Source: Eucalyptus grandis
Taxonomy: Eukaryota; Streptophyta; Magnoliopsida; Myrtales; Myrtaceae
Assembly: GCF_016545825.1 (NCBI RefSeq)
Contig: NC_052621.1
Span: 38,206,687-38,270,686 of the forward strand
DNA length: 64,000 nucleotides
Direction of reading: 5' to 3'
The position numbers were made by a program, and so were the translations under genes. Below are positions 1 to 10,723 of the stretch, piece by piece (within the stretch, counting starts at the first letter, position 1; each line of letters opens with the position of its first letter). The notes beneath the pieces were generated by a model. That model worked only from the letters and a program-made list of their open reading frames with translations, made no database searches and was not told the origin of the DNA.

Positions 1-2100
1 TATTACAACAATCTCCTCATTAAACTAATCGGTTGAATCTGGTGGAATCACACGCTGGCCCTTATCCCGATATTGTTTTCAAAACATCAACGGTTCACTG
101 AACTCCCTCGAGACAAAGGGCCCACTCCATGAAAATTATGAAAATACCCTTCTTGACCTGATTTTGGGTCCATTGGCCCTATACGTACCCTAATTGTCAA
201 AAATTACTTAAAGCCTGAAACATCCAAAATACTCAGTTTTTGTATAAATAATTCTCTTTTTTCTCTTGAAAATAGTTAAAAACTATATGTATATTTTTTT
301 TCCAAATATAGATTGTGCTGGTCAAAATTGCAGAAAACCTTTCAAAGCCTACAGATCAAAATTGTCAACAACAAAAATTTATCCGAACAGATCAGATCAA
401 CTAGAGAATTTTTGAATGTCCATAAAACCATTTTCATTATATTGGTAATGATCATAATTTCTGGAAAATGACAGAATATTCAAATGTTATTTTGGTTTCA
501 CCAAAAAAAAAAAATGTTTTTTGGAAGTTATGAAAAATACACAATTGTACTAATTTTTTTTCTTGGTGGTGCTGGTTACAATGGAAAACTTGAAAGTGAG
601 CAAAGCTGCTGGTTTCAATGCACTCACAAATATTTAATATGTGGATTATGCAGTTTAAAATAGAGAAACTTGTCATAAAGCGTGGTTTTCATGAGATTTA
701 ACTGCTTACAGCAAAGCTGTGATATAGCATAGAAAGTTACCGACCTACGATAGATTTGACAATATGATTTATGCATGTGTAGGGTGGGAGAGAATGTAGC
801 GTTTACAGGAGGAAGAACGTCTATGATACTATCATACTGAAATATTAGCAGGAGCCACATTTATCTGTTTAACAATATGGTTTATAAGTAGATATGAACA
901 GAATTGGTCATTTTGTACTCTCGTCCAAATTGTGCTCTCTCACATTCAGCCTCTCTCTTGCAGAACAATTCGGAACTATTGTCATCGCTTGCTTGCTTTG
1001 ATCTTTTCCCTCTTGAAAGTTTTCACTCGGGCTTGTTTAAGGTCTCCTCTCTCCAATCTTGCACCTCTCTTTGCATCTCAGCTCACGGAAGGTAATTGCT
1101 TTTTCATGTCTTATTAGCGTGTCGTTTCTATTGATTCGTCGCTTTGTTATTGGAATAATCGGCTGAACTAAGTGCGTTCTGGGCCCCTTTTTGTCAATTG
1201 GGGATGTGGGGTGGCCACTAAATAGCAAAGGAGGGTCTTTTATTCTCTCTCTGGAGTCGTCGTTACCTGTTAACGAGGTATGTACCCAGCTCAGATTTGA
1301 CTTTGGTGAAAAAAGAAAGCCTTTGTTTTCGACTATAGACGTAGCTAATCCTAAGAATGTCTGATTGTTAGTTGCATCGTAATTCAGTATTGATCTTTTG
1401 TTGAACTAGAACGAGTAGGTCTGCAAGTGCGCTAGACTCTATTGCGCGCAAAATTGCCACATTTCGCTTGAACCCATAGGCCATTTCTTTTTTATGAATT
1501 GTGAGGTTTTTCTGTGTTTGAAGGTCCTAGATCAATTTATAGAAAAAATAAATCAGAAAAATAGAAGTAGGCTAGTTCTTGGGTCAACTAGTTTGGTTCT
1601 CGGTTACAAAATTGGAGAACTAATTATTACAGAATCAGTTCTTGATTCTTAGTTTAGAACCTACTCATCTTGAAACCAATCATCCTAAGAGTTAGTGTTC
1701 TCTTAAGGAGATTTTGTTCAACAATTTTACCTCCTTATAGAACATTCCAAAGGAGTGATATTCTGTTTTCCTCCAATTGTTGGACCATTAATCATAGAAA
1801 GTATATTCCCTTGCAATAGTAGGAAAAAAGAAAAACCTAGTTGATCTTTTGACATACACAAAAACGATCAAATAAATCGAGCCATACATGCAAATTAGGA
1901 GATTCACCTAGCATTATATTACTTATTTCTTACACCTCTTTGTGGTGATATTCTCATTATGGGCCCTCCGACAAAAATAGGGACAAGCACTCAACGCCAT
2001 TCTCAAGGTGGTCGTCTCTGAATTTTCCTCAGCAACTTCCTTTTACTTCCCTTCTTCTCCCCTTCTCCTTCCATCGAATCAGTACCTAATTTCTAATCGT
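1..2100. other. AT-rich non-coding sequence, no gene recognised
   Basis: Only short frames without recognisable domains are present. A pyrimidine-rich stretch near 930-1095 is followed by a donor-like GAAGGTAATT and could be a 5' UTR exon, but nothing downstream confirms it. From about 2035 the sequence becomes similar to the leader of the NLR gene at 5.4 kb (described separately). Confidence 0.5.
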
Positions 2101-2185
2101 TCAGACTAACATGGAGAAAGAAAAGAGTGCATAAAAAGAGAGCAATGAGAGAGCATCTATTCCTCCCTTTTTTTCATCTAACAAA
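2101..2185 (+). pseudogene. Relic of the start of a TIR-NLR first exon
   Basis: The ATG at 2111 opens a segment resembling the first 80 bases of the NLR exon at 5389: purine-rich codons, then an 'agagagca-tgag-gagcatc' block and a pyrimidine-rich 'tttttcatct' block in the same order. A TAA stop comes eight codons in, and no TIR domain follows. I infer a decayed tandem copy of the NLR 5' end. Similarity was judged by eye over a short stretch. Confidence 0.45.
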
Positions 2186-2420
2186 TTATAGCTCTATTTT
2201 ACAGACAAGATATCAATCAATCTAGTAGATTTGAAAATTTGAAATGAAAGGCTCAGTGATAACATACCGCTTAAAAATAATTTCATTTTGCATGGAATTG
2301 GAGCATGTGGTGCCAGCTTGGAATAGATAAAAGATAAATAACCACTTTTTTAATCTCTACCTCGCGTTTCCAACTTCATTAAGAATGACAATTTTAAACA
2401 GAATTAAAATGTAAAATCTC
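2180..2420. repeat. Direct repeat, copy 1 of 2 (upstream of NLR)
   Basis: About 240 bp that recurs imperfectly at 3203-3440. Both contain 'taacaaattata-ctctatttt-cagacaa', a 'gcatgtgg-gccagc' block, 'tctctacctcgc-tttccaactt' and 'attaagaat-tgacaattttaaa' in the same order and spacing. The offset is about 1.02 kb. The function is unknown. Confidence 0.75.
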
Positions 2421-2609
2421 ATCCACAGCTCGGTCCTTTCTTGACGTCTTCCACACATTTCTAATTCCATTTCAACTCAATTATTATCTTTTTAGATGAT
2501 TTATCAAATTCTGATTTTCAATAACCAAATTAAAACCGAACTTATGCTTATATTTTTAATTGAATGTAATATGCTTGTGCACAAATTCTAGTTCTTTATA
2601 GCCCAATTG

Positions 2610-2900
2610 AAAAATTAACGTACACGTTACTGGTGAGTGGATCGAGCCAACAAGTTTGACTTGAATAGTGTGAGGTCCAAAAGAAGATAAGGCGAGGTCT
2701 AAAAACATCTACAACTGCTCCTAGTCAACCAATTACCAATTAATTAAAGATTTCATGTTGGTTTTTTCTTGCATGGTAATAGATTCATGTTCATACTCGT
2801 TTGTAGAGATTAGTTCATCGATCCTTTCATGCAACATAAAAGCGTCTTTTGTTCCAACTTTCGCCCTTAGATTGCCATGCATCTTTCGTTCCCTTTTTGA
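2610..2900 (+). repeat. Duplicate of the NLR promoter/leader
   Basis: Shares ordered blocks with 5245-5392 just upstream of the NLR start: 'attaacgtac' (2614 vs 5249), 'gtgga-c-agccaacaag/agccagcaag', 'ttcatcgatcctttt', 'aagcgtcttt' and 'cccttagattgccatg'. The counterpart of the NLR ATG lies at 2877, but the sequence after it does not encode a TIR. It is probably a leftover 5' end from a tandem NLR copy. Confidence 0.65.
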
Positions 2901-3202
2901 CTTTTCATTCAGCAAATGGATAATTCAAAAGCCTTTTGGAAGTTACCTCTAAATATCGCTGCTTCCTTCTAAAATTAAGCCCAGACACTTCATTCCCTTC
3001 TTTTCTATGCTTTCTCCTAAATTATCTTTTATTTTTTTGAATATTCTGCATACTTTTTTTTTTTAAGTTTGCTGACTTTTCAAGAGCTGAATGATATGCC
3101 AACAAAATTGTAATAAAACAATTGACCCAAAAAAGAACTCAAGGATTGTGTACAAGTATTTGATATATCATTAGTAACTTATATGCTCATTTGGTGTCAT
3201 TT

Positions 3203-3440
3203 AACAAATTATAACTCTATTTTGCAGACAATATATCAAACAATAATTTAAATTTGAAACTTTGAAGTGAATAGCTCGATAAATCATATCATATCATAGA
3301 TTCGTCTTATATGAAACTATTGGCATGTGGGGCCAGCATGAAATAAATAAGAGAGAAATAACAATGACCATTTGTTGTTCATCTCTACCTCGCATTTCCA
3401 ACTTGATTAAGAATCTGACAATTTTAAATAAGATTAAAAT
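3203..3440. repeat. Direct repeat, copy 2 of 2 (upstream of NLR)
   Basis: Second copy of the repeat at 2180-2420, with the same order of conserved blocks and scattered substitutions and small indels. Confidence 0.75.
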
Positions 3441-4775
3441 ATTCAATCACTGAATTTGAACCAAAACACAAAAGAAGTGAAGCAAGCGACTCGAAATGAA
3501 TAAAGAAGCAACATTCACACAAAAAGAGAAAAGAACATAGGTGAGAGAGCACAAGGAAGCAAGAACATGGTCTAAGATTGATTGAAGTTAAGCTAGAGTG
3601 AGAGTATCTTGTTCTGAGCTATTGGAAGAGAGAAGAACGTATCAGGTTGTCCAGCAAGCTCGAGTTTTTGGAGAACAAAGCCGAGAGACTTGGTTCACTT
3701 ATGGCAATTTTTTTTTTCTTTTTTTGGGTTTGGAAAGAAAAAATCAAGTGAAAGTTTCGTTGAACAGTCCTTAAAGACTACAAAAATTCAGAGACTTTGG
3801 ACATTCTTTTTTTCCCCATCGTTTTCGTGAGTGATCATATTACTAAAGATATAGCTAACGATTCATGTCGTGTCATAGTTAATTGTGCCATGTCGAGTTA
3901 CTATATAACATGAATATGGCAAAACCTGAAGGCATGTTTAGTAAACGCGTTGAAATGCCACAGTACAAACACGACACTTTTAAGAAACAAAGTCAATGAC
4001 ATGACACGACAAATGTGATTATTGAAAGTGTCACCATATATAAATGTCAACGCGACACCATGCAATATGCTAACCTGTATACATATAAAAATATGCAAGA
4101 CATTGCATTACATCTCAAGCAAAGAGCAAAATTGCTTCCCATGATGTTATAATTACAAGTGAGACGCAGCTTTTGTATTAATGTTAATCCTATTTCAAGC
4201 CATAAAATTTTATCACACAAAAAGCCCCAAATTTGTAACATACTGAAGCCATAAATTTCAAAATCTAAAAATTAAGAACAAAAAAACAAGCAGACCACGA
4301 AAGAAGAGAGCGAAAGTTAAAATTCCTCGAAATATGTTCGGATACATGTCGGGTGGAAATGTTGGGTGGAAATGATGTAAATGGAATTTAATTTTATTGA
4401 TAGACTTAATTATCCTTCATATATTCATCCTTAAAAAGGAAGTAAGGCCGATTTCGGGAGAAAAGTGCAATTTTTGCATTTCCTCTCATTTATATGCATT
4501 TTTAGAAAGAAATAAGAAGTGGGCCCAAAAGGAAGTATTTCCCTTTCATTTAAAATCATTTTCATCGACTTCCTTCATAATTTAAATAGCTGAGAAATTG
4601 AAAAAAATTTCCTCGATTAATATTTTAGCTTTTTAGTTAATTTTACATATAAGCAATGCCTAAAACTTGAAACCAGCCAAATTAAAAACGTGATTGATGG
4701 AAATTTCCTCCAATTAGGAAAGTGCACGCATCTAGAGGATGAGGTTTATTGGGCAACAATTACATGACACTTCAT
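3441..4775. other. Non-coding spacer upstream of NLR
   Basis: AT-rich. No frame carries a recognisable domain. I see no element ends or RNA gene. Confidence 0.5.
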
Positions 4776-4779
4776 TAGT

Positions 4780-4927
4780 TTGACCAATGGAAATGGGATT
4801 AGACAGAAGAGGTTGTGAAAATGAGGTGGTGGAGATAGTTAGGGTTGTTTAAATATTAGGCTAAGAATAATCAGAGTAAGGTCAAAGACTATGATCAAAA
4901 TTAGGCATTGTGTGAGCTTATAGTCAA
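4780..4927. promoter_or_regulatory. W-box cluster upstream of NLR
   Basis: Three TTGAC[C/T] cores lie within about 150 bp: TTGACC at 4780-4785 (plus), GGTCAA at 4880-4885 and AGTCAA at 4922-4927 (both minus). This is roughly 460-610 bp upstream of the NLR ATG. W-boxes bind WRKY factors and are common in immune-gene promoters. The motif is short, so chance occurrence is possible. Confidence 0.4.
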
Positions 4928-5388
4928 AGGAAGATGCTTCCGTGGAGTTTCCTACATAGTTTCAATATCTTAGGTGTGAACTGAAAGAATCCGCCTTTAA
5001 ATATCATAGACATGCATGAAGTTATGTATTTCTTCAAATGTGTTTTAAGGAAGTCGACTAATTACACTTCAATCTATTTAATTTCAAATACGTATTTCTA
5101 AAGAAGTAAATGATGTGGGATTTTTGTTGGCTCTTCTGGGCCACCTAATCTTTTGCAGTGAAACGACGTCAGCTAACTCAACTGAGGGCTGTGTTGTCAT
5201 TACCTTTCTCAAGAACACGAACCTCCTTCAGCATTGCCTTGGGGAGAAATTAACGTACAAATTATTTGGAGTGGACCAAGCCAGCAAGCATTTGCAAAAA
5301 AGAATCCTAAAAGCGTCTTTCGCTGTTCATCGATCCTTTTAAGCAGTAGAAAAAGCATCTTTCGTTTCAACTTTCCCCTTAGATTGCC

Positions 5389-5957
5389 ATGGACAGAGGG
5401 CAAAGTCAGGGAAAGAGAGAGAGAGCAGAGGAAGAGAGCATTGAGGGAGCATCCACTTTTTCGTTCATCTCTCCGGTACCCATAGATGTATATAATGGTC
5501 AATACGACGTGTTCTTGAGCTTTAGAGGCTCAGATACCCGCAAGGCATTCACCGATCACCTCTATCACAGTCTGATCAAGGCAGGGACGGTACCGATTTG
5601 CGTGTTCAGGGATGACAATAGCATCCCAATTGGCGAGGAATTTGGTTCACAGATTCTTGATGCTATCACACGGTCTAAAATTTCGATTCTCATCATCTCG
5701 GAAAATTATGCTTCGAGCAAATGGTGCCTCCGTGAGCTCACTCATATCATGGATTGCAAGAAGAGAACATCACACATGGCCTTGCCCATCTTTTACAAAG
5801 TGGACCCATCAGATGTGCGGTATCTAAAAGGAAGTTTTGGGGAGGCCTTCCATTCGCGTAAGAAGCGTTTTGATGAGAAGGACATTCAGGAAGGGCTGCA
5901 AGCACTTAGAGAAGTGAGTGACTTACATGGATGGGAATCTGAGAAATTTGCTAACGG
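5389..5957 (+). CDS. NLR exon 1: TIR domain
   Basis: Encodes a hydrophilic leader of about 37 residues, then a TIR domain: YDVFLSFRGSDTR at about 39-51, an 'FRDD' loop, and SSKWCLREL at about 109-117, where Glu116 sits at the NADase catalytic position of plant TIRs. FYKVDPSDVR and the family-typical GWESEKFANG close the exon. Plant TIR domains signal by cleaving NAD+. The ATG at 5389 is chosen because it precedes the usual short leader and no longer in-frame start is needed. The donor GG|GTACTT at 5958 is preferred over reading on, because ANG(H)EGEL is restored across the intron. The frame is intact throughout this exon. Confidence 0.85.
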
Positions 5958-6323
5958 GTACTTCACAGAACCTTTTTCTTTTTTTGATAAGTAAGTTTTC
6001 TTCTTCACGTATAACTGATGAAATGCAGAAGTATTACTTTCACTGCAAGCTCAAAAAAGATATCCAAAATGTCCCATTGATGCCTCGAAGACTAACCAAC
6101 ACTAGTACTTCCTAAGATGTCCTGAAAACTAAAACCAACGATAACTTAAACCAAAGATCCCGAAGCGCCCAAGAACTTTACATTTGTCTCCGTTCCAGAG
6201 CCAAAAAAGAAAAAAAACAACCCCTCCAGCCAATAGTGTCAATCACTAAATAACATGCCTAGAAAGGAATCCAGTACTCGATCTTCCAAAACTTGATCAC
6301 TACCAGATAAAATGGACCTCCTA

Positions 6324-6481
6324 ATGCCAACGGGTTGGCTCAGCTGATAAGAATTGGACATTTCACATTTACCATGTTTAGATTTGATTTCCAATGCCAG
6401 TAACCCCCATTGGTAGGTGATCTTGGGGTAACCTCCTGTCCTTCTAAAAATTTTAACCCAAAAAAGGAAAAAAAAAATGTT
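6324..6481 (+). mobile_element. tRNA-derived SINE
   Basis: The body starts with a Pol III A-box-like segment (TTGGCTCAGCTGATAAG) and has a degraded B-box-like GATTTGATTTCC about 35 bp on. It ends in an A-rich tail. Perfect 9-bp direct repeats GACCTCCTA flank it (6315-6323 and 6482-6490), as expected for target-site duplication. It sits in NLR intron 1. The family is not identified. Confidence 0.7.
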
Positions 6482-6540
6482 GACCTCCTATCTTTCTACT
6501 GGAGGCAACCTTAATCCTTATAACGAATATTATAGTTGGA

Positions 6541-7263
6541 AGGAAAAAGGACACCAAAAACCCTAAACTTTGCTCAAAGTGATAAATTTATCCCAAACTT
6601 TTCTTTTGTAACATGAAAAACCCAAAACTTTGTTAACCGTGACACATTTACCCCCACCAAATGCATTTTCGTTTTTTTTTTTTTTTTAATGTTTTTCCTT
6701 TTTTTCTCTTTTTTTCCCCTTTTTTTCTTCAATCTTCCTAACGCTAGTGAGGGTTGCTCTCACTAGATCTCGGCACCCTCGCCCGTGCCGGCGAGGGCCG
6801 CCCTACCCACAGCCCTTGCCAGAGTCGATCGAGGGGCGCCCTTGCCAAATCTAGCTAGGGAGGCCCTTGCCGACCTAGCCGAGGGCCGCCCTCGCCCGAA
6901 GCCGACAAGGGTGACCCTAGCTAGCCTAGGTGAGGGTGACCCCGCCGACGTCCCGCGAGGGCAGCCCTCGCCTGAGTCCGGCTTCCCTCCACCATGGTCG
7001 GTAGAGGGAATAGAGAAGAAGAAATAAATAAATAAAAAGTAAAAGACGAAAATGCCTCATAGTTCAGGATAAATGTGTCACACGGATAAATGTGTCACAT
7101 GGATACAAGTTAAGGGTTTTTTATGTCACGAAAAAAAGTTTGAGATAAATGTGTCACGGTTAATAAAGTTTGAGGTTTTTCATGTCGCAAAAAAAAAAAA
7201 AAAAAAAAGTTTTGGGTAATCTTGTCACTTCGAGCAAAGTTTGGGATTTTTGGTGGTTTTTTC
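6541..7263. mobile_element. Long inverted-repeat DNA element (MULE-like or foldback)
   Basis: The left arm (6541-about 6660) and right arm (about 7065-7263) are imperfect reverse complements. Each carries several tandem degenerate units of the type 'aaaccc-aaactttg-tcac-atttatccc'. The ends read GGAAAAAGGACACCAAAAA and, inverted, GGAAAAAACCACCAAAAA. The core (6735-7010) is strikingly GC-rich with repeated 'gccctcgcc/gagggc' motifs and one chance 80-codon frame. There is no transposase, so it is non-autonomous. I could not see a clear target-site duplication. Confidence 0.65.
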
Positions 7264-7504
7264 CCTAATTTGAAAGACTTTTCATGAGCCAGGTGCACCA
7301 CCTCTTTTTATTTCAACAAGATCCATCTATTGGCATAAAAAATTGGGAAAAAAAATGACTGCTACACCATCTTCCCCATTGTTAATTGTAAAACCAAGAC
7401 AGCTTGCAAGTTAATTGGCCCCATGTATCCTTCCTTATATGCCAGTCTTTTGATGAGATTAAGTATAATCATGAAGTTATCATTTGAGTTTTGTTGTTTG
7501 ACAG

Positions 7505-8609
7505 GCATGAAGGAGAATTAGTGGAAAAAGTGGTTGAAAATATTCTGAGCAAGTTGCGACAAGATTTTCAGCTTGATGTTACTAAGCACTTGGTTGGAAT
7601 TGGGTATCATGTGAACAAAATTAGGAAATGGGTAGACACTCCTACCGTGTTGCTCGAATGATTGGAATCTATGGCATGGGTGGGATTGGAAAAACAACTC
7701 TTGCCAAGGTAATCTACAACCAGCTGTCAAATGACTTTGTGCATCGTAGCTTCCTTGCTGATATTCGAGAAACAGCTCACCGCAACAATATGCCTTATCT
7801 ACAAAAACAACTAATTAAGGATGTACTTCAAATTGAACATCAGGTTGGGAATGTTGATTATGGAATTAGTTTGATCAAATCTAGATTCAAACAAAAAAAG
7901 GTTCTCCTTCTTCTAGATGATATAGATGACAAGAATCAACTAGATGCGTTGGCTAGGGAACGTGATTGGTTTGTGCCAGGAAGTGTGATCATTGTTACAA
8001 CTAGAAATGAAGCCGTTCTTGATCAATCTGAATTTGAGGTAGACTACAAGTATAAATTGAATGAACTGAATAGAGAATGTGCTTTGCTTCTATTTAACAG
8101 ACACGCATTTCATATGGACCATTTTCCGGGGGACTTTAGGGGAATATCTTGTGATATCATATCCACCATGGGTGGGCTTCCCTTGGCACTTCAAGTCGTA
8201 GGTTCATACTTGTATAAAAAAAAATCGAACTGTATGGGAAGATGTGCAGAAGCAATTGAAAAACCAACCAAACAGAGATGTCCAAAAAATATTACAGATA
8301 AGTTATGATGCATTAGAAGATGGACAAAAGCAGATTTTTCTCGATATTGTTTGTTTCTTTATTTACAAAACGAGCGGATACGCCATGTACATGTGGGAGG
8401 ACTATGGGTTTTATCCAAGTCAAGGTATTGAAGAGTTGAAGTTGAGGTGCTTAATTAAAATCGGAGATCATGGTGAATTTCTAGTGCATGATCAACTAAG
8501 AGATCTTGGAAGGAGCATTTTTTGCCAAGGACAACCGCTTGAGAAACGTAGTGGACCATGGGACGACGACTACAAGGGAGTCCCAAAAGTACTAGAAATC
8601 AATGCACAG
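7505..8609 (+). pseudogene. NLR exon 2: NB-ARC domain with two frameshifts
   Basis: Nucleotide-binding switch domain. The exon opens with the linker HEGELVEKVV, then a frame slip of one base near 7645-7660, then the P-loop GIYGMGGIGKTTLAK (about 7667). It continues with RNBS-A SFLADIRETA, kinase-2 VLLLLDDIDD (about 7900), RNBS-B-like GSVIIVTTRN, GLPLALQVVGSYL (about 8175), RNBS-D FLDIVCFF and an MHD-position VHD (LVHDQLRDLG, about 8480). A second slip occurs in the A-run at 8216-8224: dropping one A restores a KNRTVWEDVQKQL reading. The donor CACAG|GTAAAA is at 8610. Key ATP-binding residues are preserved despite the frame breaks. Confidence 0.85.
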
Positions 8610-10367
8610 GTAAAATATAGCACTCCTTTCTTTTTCTTTCCCTCTTATTTTAATATATTTAATCCGATCTATTCTAATATTTCATCTACGATGAATAGAT
8701 GCTCTTACTTTTTAGGAAGAAAGATCTATATAAACATCCATTTATGTCCCATCTTAGATTATTTGTGATAGCTAAATGGATTATAAGTATTTAAAGGATG
8801 AGAACGTTATACCATTTGATTCGATTTCATTGATATATATTGCATCCATAAAGATTTGATTGACAATCAATTTAAGTTCCTTTAACTACAATTTTACACT
8901 ATAAATCTCATTTACTAAAAGCATGTAATTGTCATATCTAGTTGAAAATATTGATAATCTAAAGACTACAATAATAAATGAAGATGAAGTATAACCATCA
9001 TAGATCAGATAAATGAATATTTCTTGATTAAAAAAAAATATCATGTGCCAATTATAATAGTTGATAATTAATTCAAAACAATAAGATTGGAAAAAATTTC
9101 ACACTTACCACATGTTCTTGCTTACTGGTACGACCAGATGTATTGGTGGTGGTCCTATGATTTAGGAGTACAATCTTTAATATTTTTTTTCTCCAATTTT
9201 ATTTTGAAGATACCCATCCCTCTACTCTACTAGTTATATTTATCTCTTTTAATTATTATTTCCTTTTAATAGATAAGATAGCTAAAATCCCCTTAAAAGT
9301 ATTTTTAGGAAAATCTTACTATTTTTTAAGGTTTTATCACATTGACCTTGCTCATTTCAAGGATTAGGTTAGATGTATGATAAAGAGTGGATTTTCTTAT
9401 AACAAAATTTGTATCCGCTATAAGTTACTTATAACACATGCAACTATTTCTCATAAAAAAATCCATGAAAACTTGACTAATCGAGGAAATGCCATACTTA
9501 TTATTATATCCATACCTTTGAGTATAATGATGCTCAGCATGAAGCCAATCTTTTAGTCAAATTATCAATGTTCATGTCATTTTATTATTATATATAGTCC
9601 ATTTGGGCTGCCTCATGATATAATTTATACACTATTGTCCAATGTCACCACGTCACTTTTTAAACGTACTTAACAAAAATAGAATGTTTAACTTTTAAAA
9701 GAAATGATTAAACACTTCAGAACAATAGTAAATGATGTTAAAGATATGTAGATATCTTGTAGAGATATTTATGATATTTTCTCTAACTTTCTATATTTAT
9801 TTTGATTATGCATATCTAATTTGATTTTCTTTGATTTTCTTAGACAATCCTGTAATAAAGTTTATAGATAGGCTCTCCATATAATCTTTTCTATATATGG
9901 AAATATATTGAAAATTTCCCATTTTTTCTCTTCGGCATTATTACATTTAAATAATGAAATGAAAACCGGGTGTTTCCATAGCTACTTATAGGTGGCCCAC
10001 CGGCACTCTTCAACAAATTCTTTTAAAAAATTATACAAAAGTCATGAAAATTTACAAGTAAACACTTGTATGTTTTAAAATCGTTTCATATATTTCGTAA
10101 TAAATAAAAGTCAAAGTGCATGCGCTACAAAATTTGAAAGATAAAAGGAAAAGATAAAACATTGAATTGCCTTTACCTTAGTTGTTTTAGAGCAATAACC
10201 ATTTTTTCTTTATTTTTCACGTCATTTGTTTGATTTTCGTAAAGGTCGTAAAAAAAAAAAAAAATATGAGCCATATTTGTACATGGGAAGGATAGAAAGG
10301 TTATAGATCGTGCAAAATCCAAGATTTAAGAAAAGAAAAGAAAAACTAAAAAGTTAAAAACTCGCAG
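8610..10367 (+). other. NLR intron 2
   Basis: About 1.76 kb of AT-rich sequence between the NB-ARC exon and the LRR-linker exon. No element ends, RNA gene or coding frame recognised. An A-run lies near 10251-10264. Confidence 0.6.
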
Positions 10368-10634
10368 GGACGCCCCGCCTGGTTCCCCTCCAGGTCCCCC
10401 TCCTGGTTCCGCAAAATTTTGTGGAGACACCTCTCTTGTTTCCGTTTCCGTGACAATTTGCGGGCAGCTGCAAGCGGAACCTCCAACGACGAACTCCTTT
10501 CTGAAGTGAGATGGCTTAAGTGGAGGATCGTGCAAAGCGACTTGTCTCCTTCAATGCATCTATCGAATTTATCAATACTGGATTTATATGGGTGCGAGAT
10601 TGGAGAGTATTGGCAAGGATGGAGGTCATTCATG
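10368..10634 (+). CDS. NLR exon 3: linker to LRR
   Basis: The last 50 codons read like the usual TNL linker between NB-ARC and LRR (EVRWLKW, LSPSMHLSNLSILDL, WQGWRSFM), ending at ATG|GTAAGA. The 5' part is less typical: it begins in a GC-rich, proline/serine-coding patch (10370-10430) that I do not recognise from this family. The acceptor (CGCAG at 10367) is therefore tentative, and this exon may be a deletion product of a longer one. Confidence 0.6.
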
Positions 10635-10723
10635 GTAAGATTAAGAAAATAACGAATTTAGGGTTTTGTTTTTGTTTAGTTGATCAACCCATTATTTGAT
10701 AGCTTATTCTCCTATTCTATTAG

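Larger units (their letters stand above)
5958..7504 (+). other. NLR intron 1
   Basis: A 1.55-kb intron between the TIR and NB-ARC exons (donor GTACTT, acceptor TTTGACAG). It is larger than usual for this position in TNL genes because it holds two insertions, a SINE (6324-6481) and a long inverted-repeat element (about 6541-7263). Confidence 0.75.

Noticed and set aside
904..1228. Overlapping 60-codon frames as a small gene
   Set aside because: No domain, similar lengths on both strands, and composition like an untranslated leader.
6335..6420. tRNA gene suggested by an A-box-like motif
   Set aside because: No cloverleaf is apparent, the B box is degraded, and an A-rich tail plus target duplication show a SINE.
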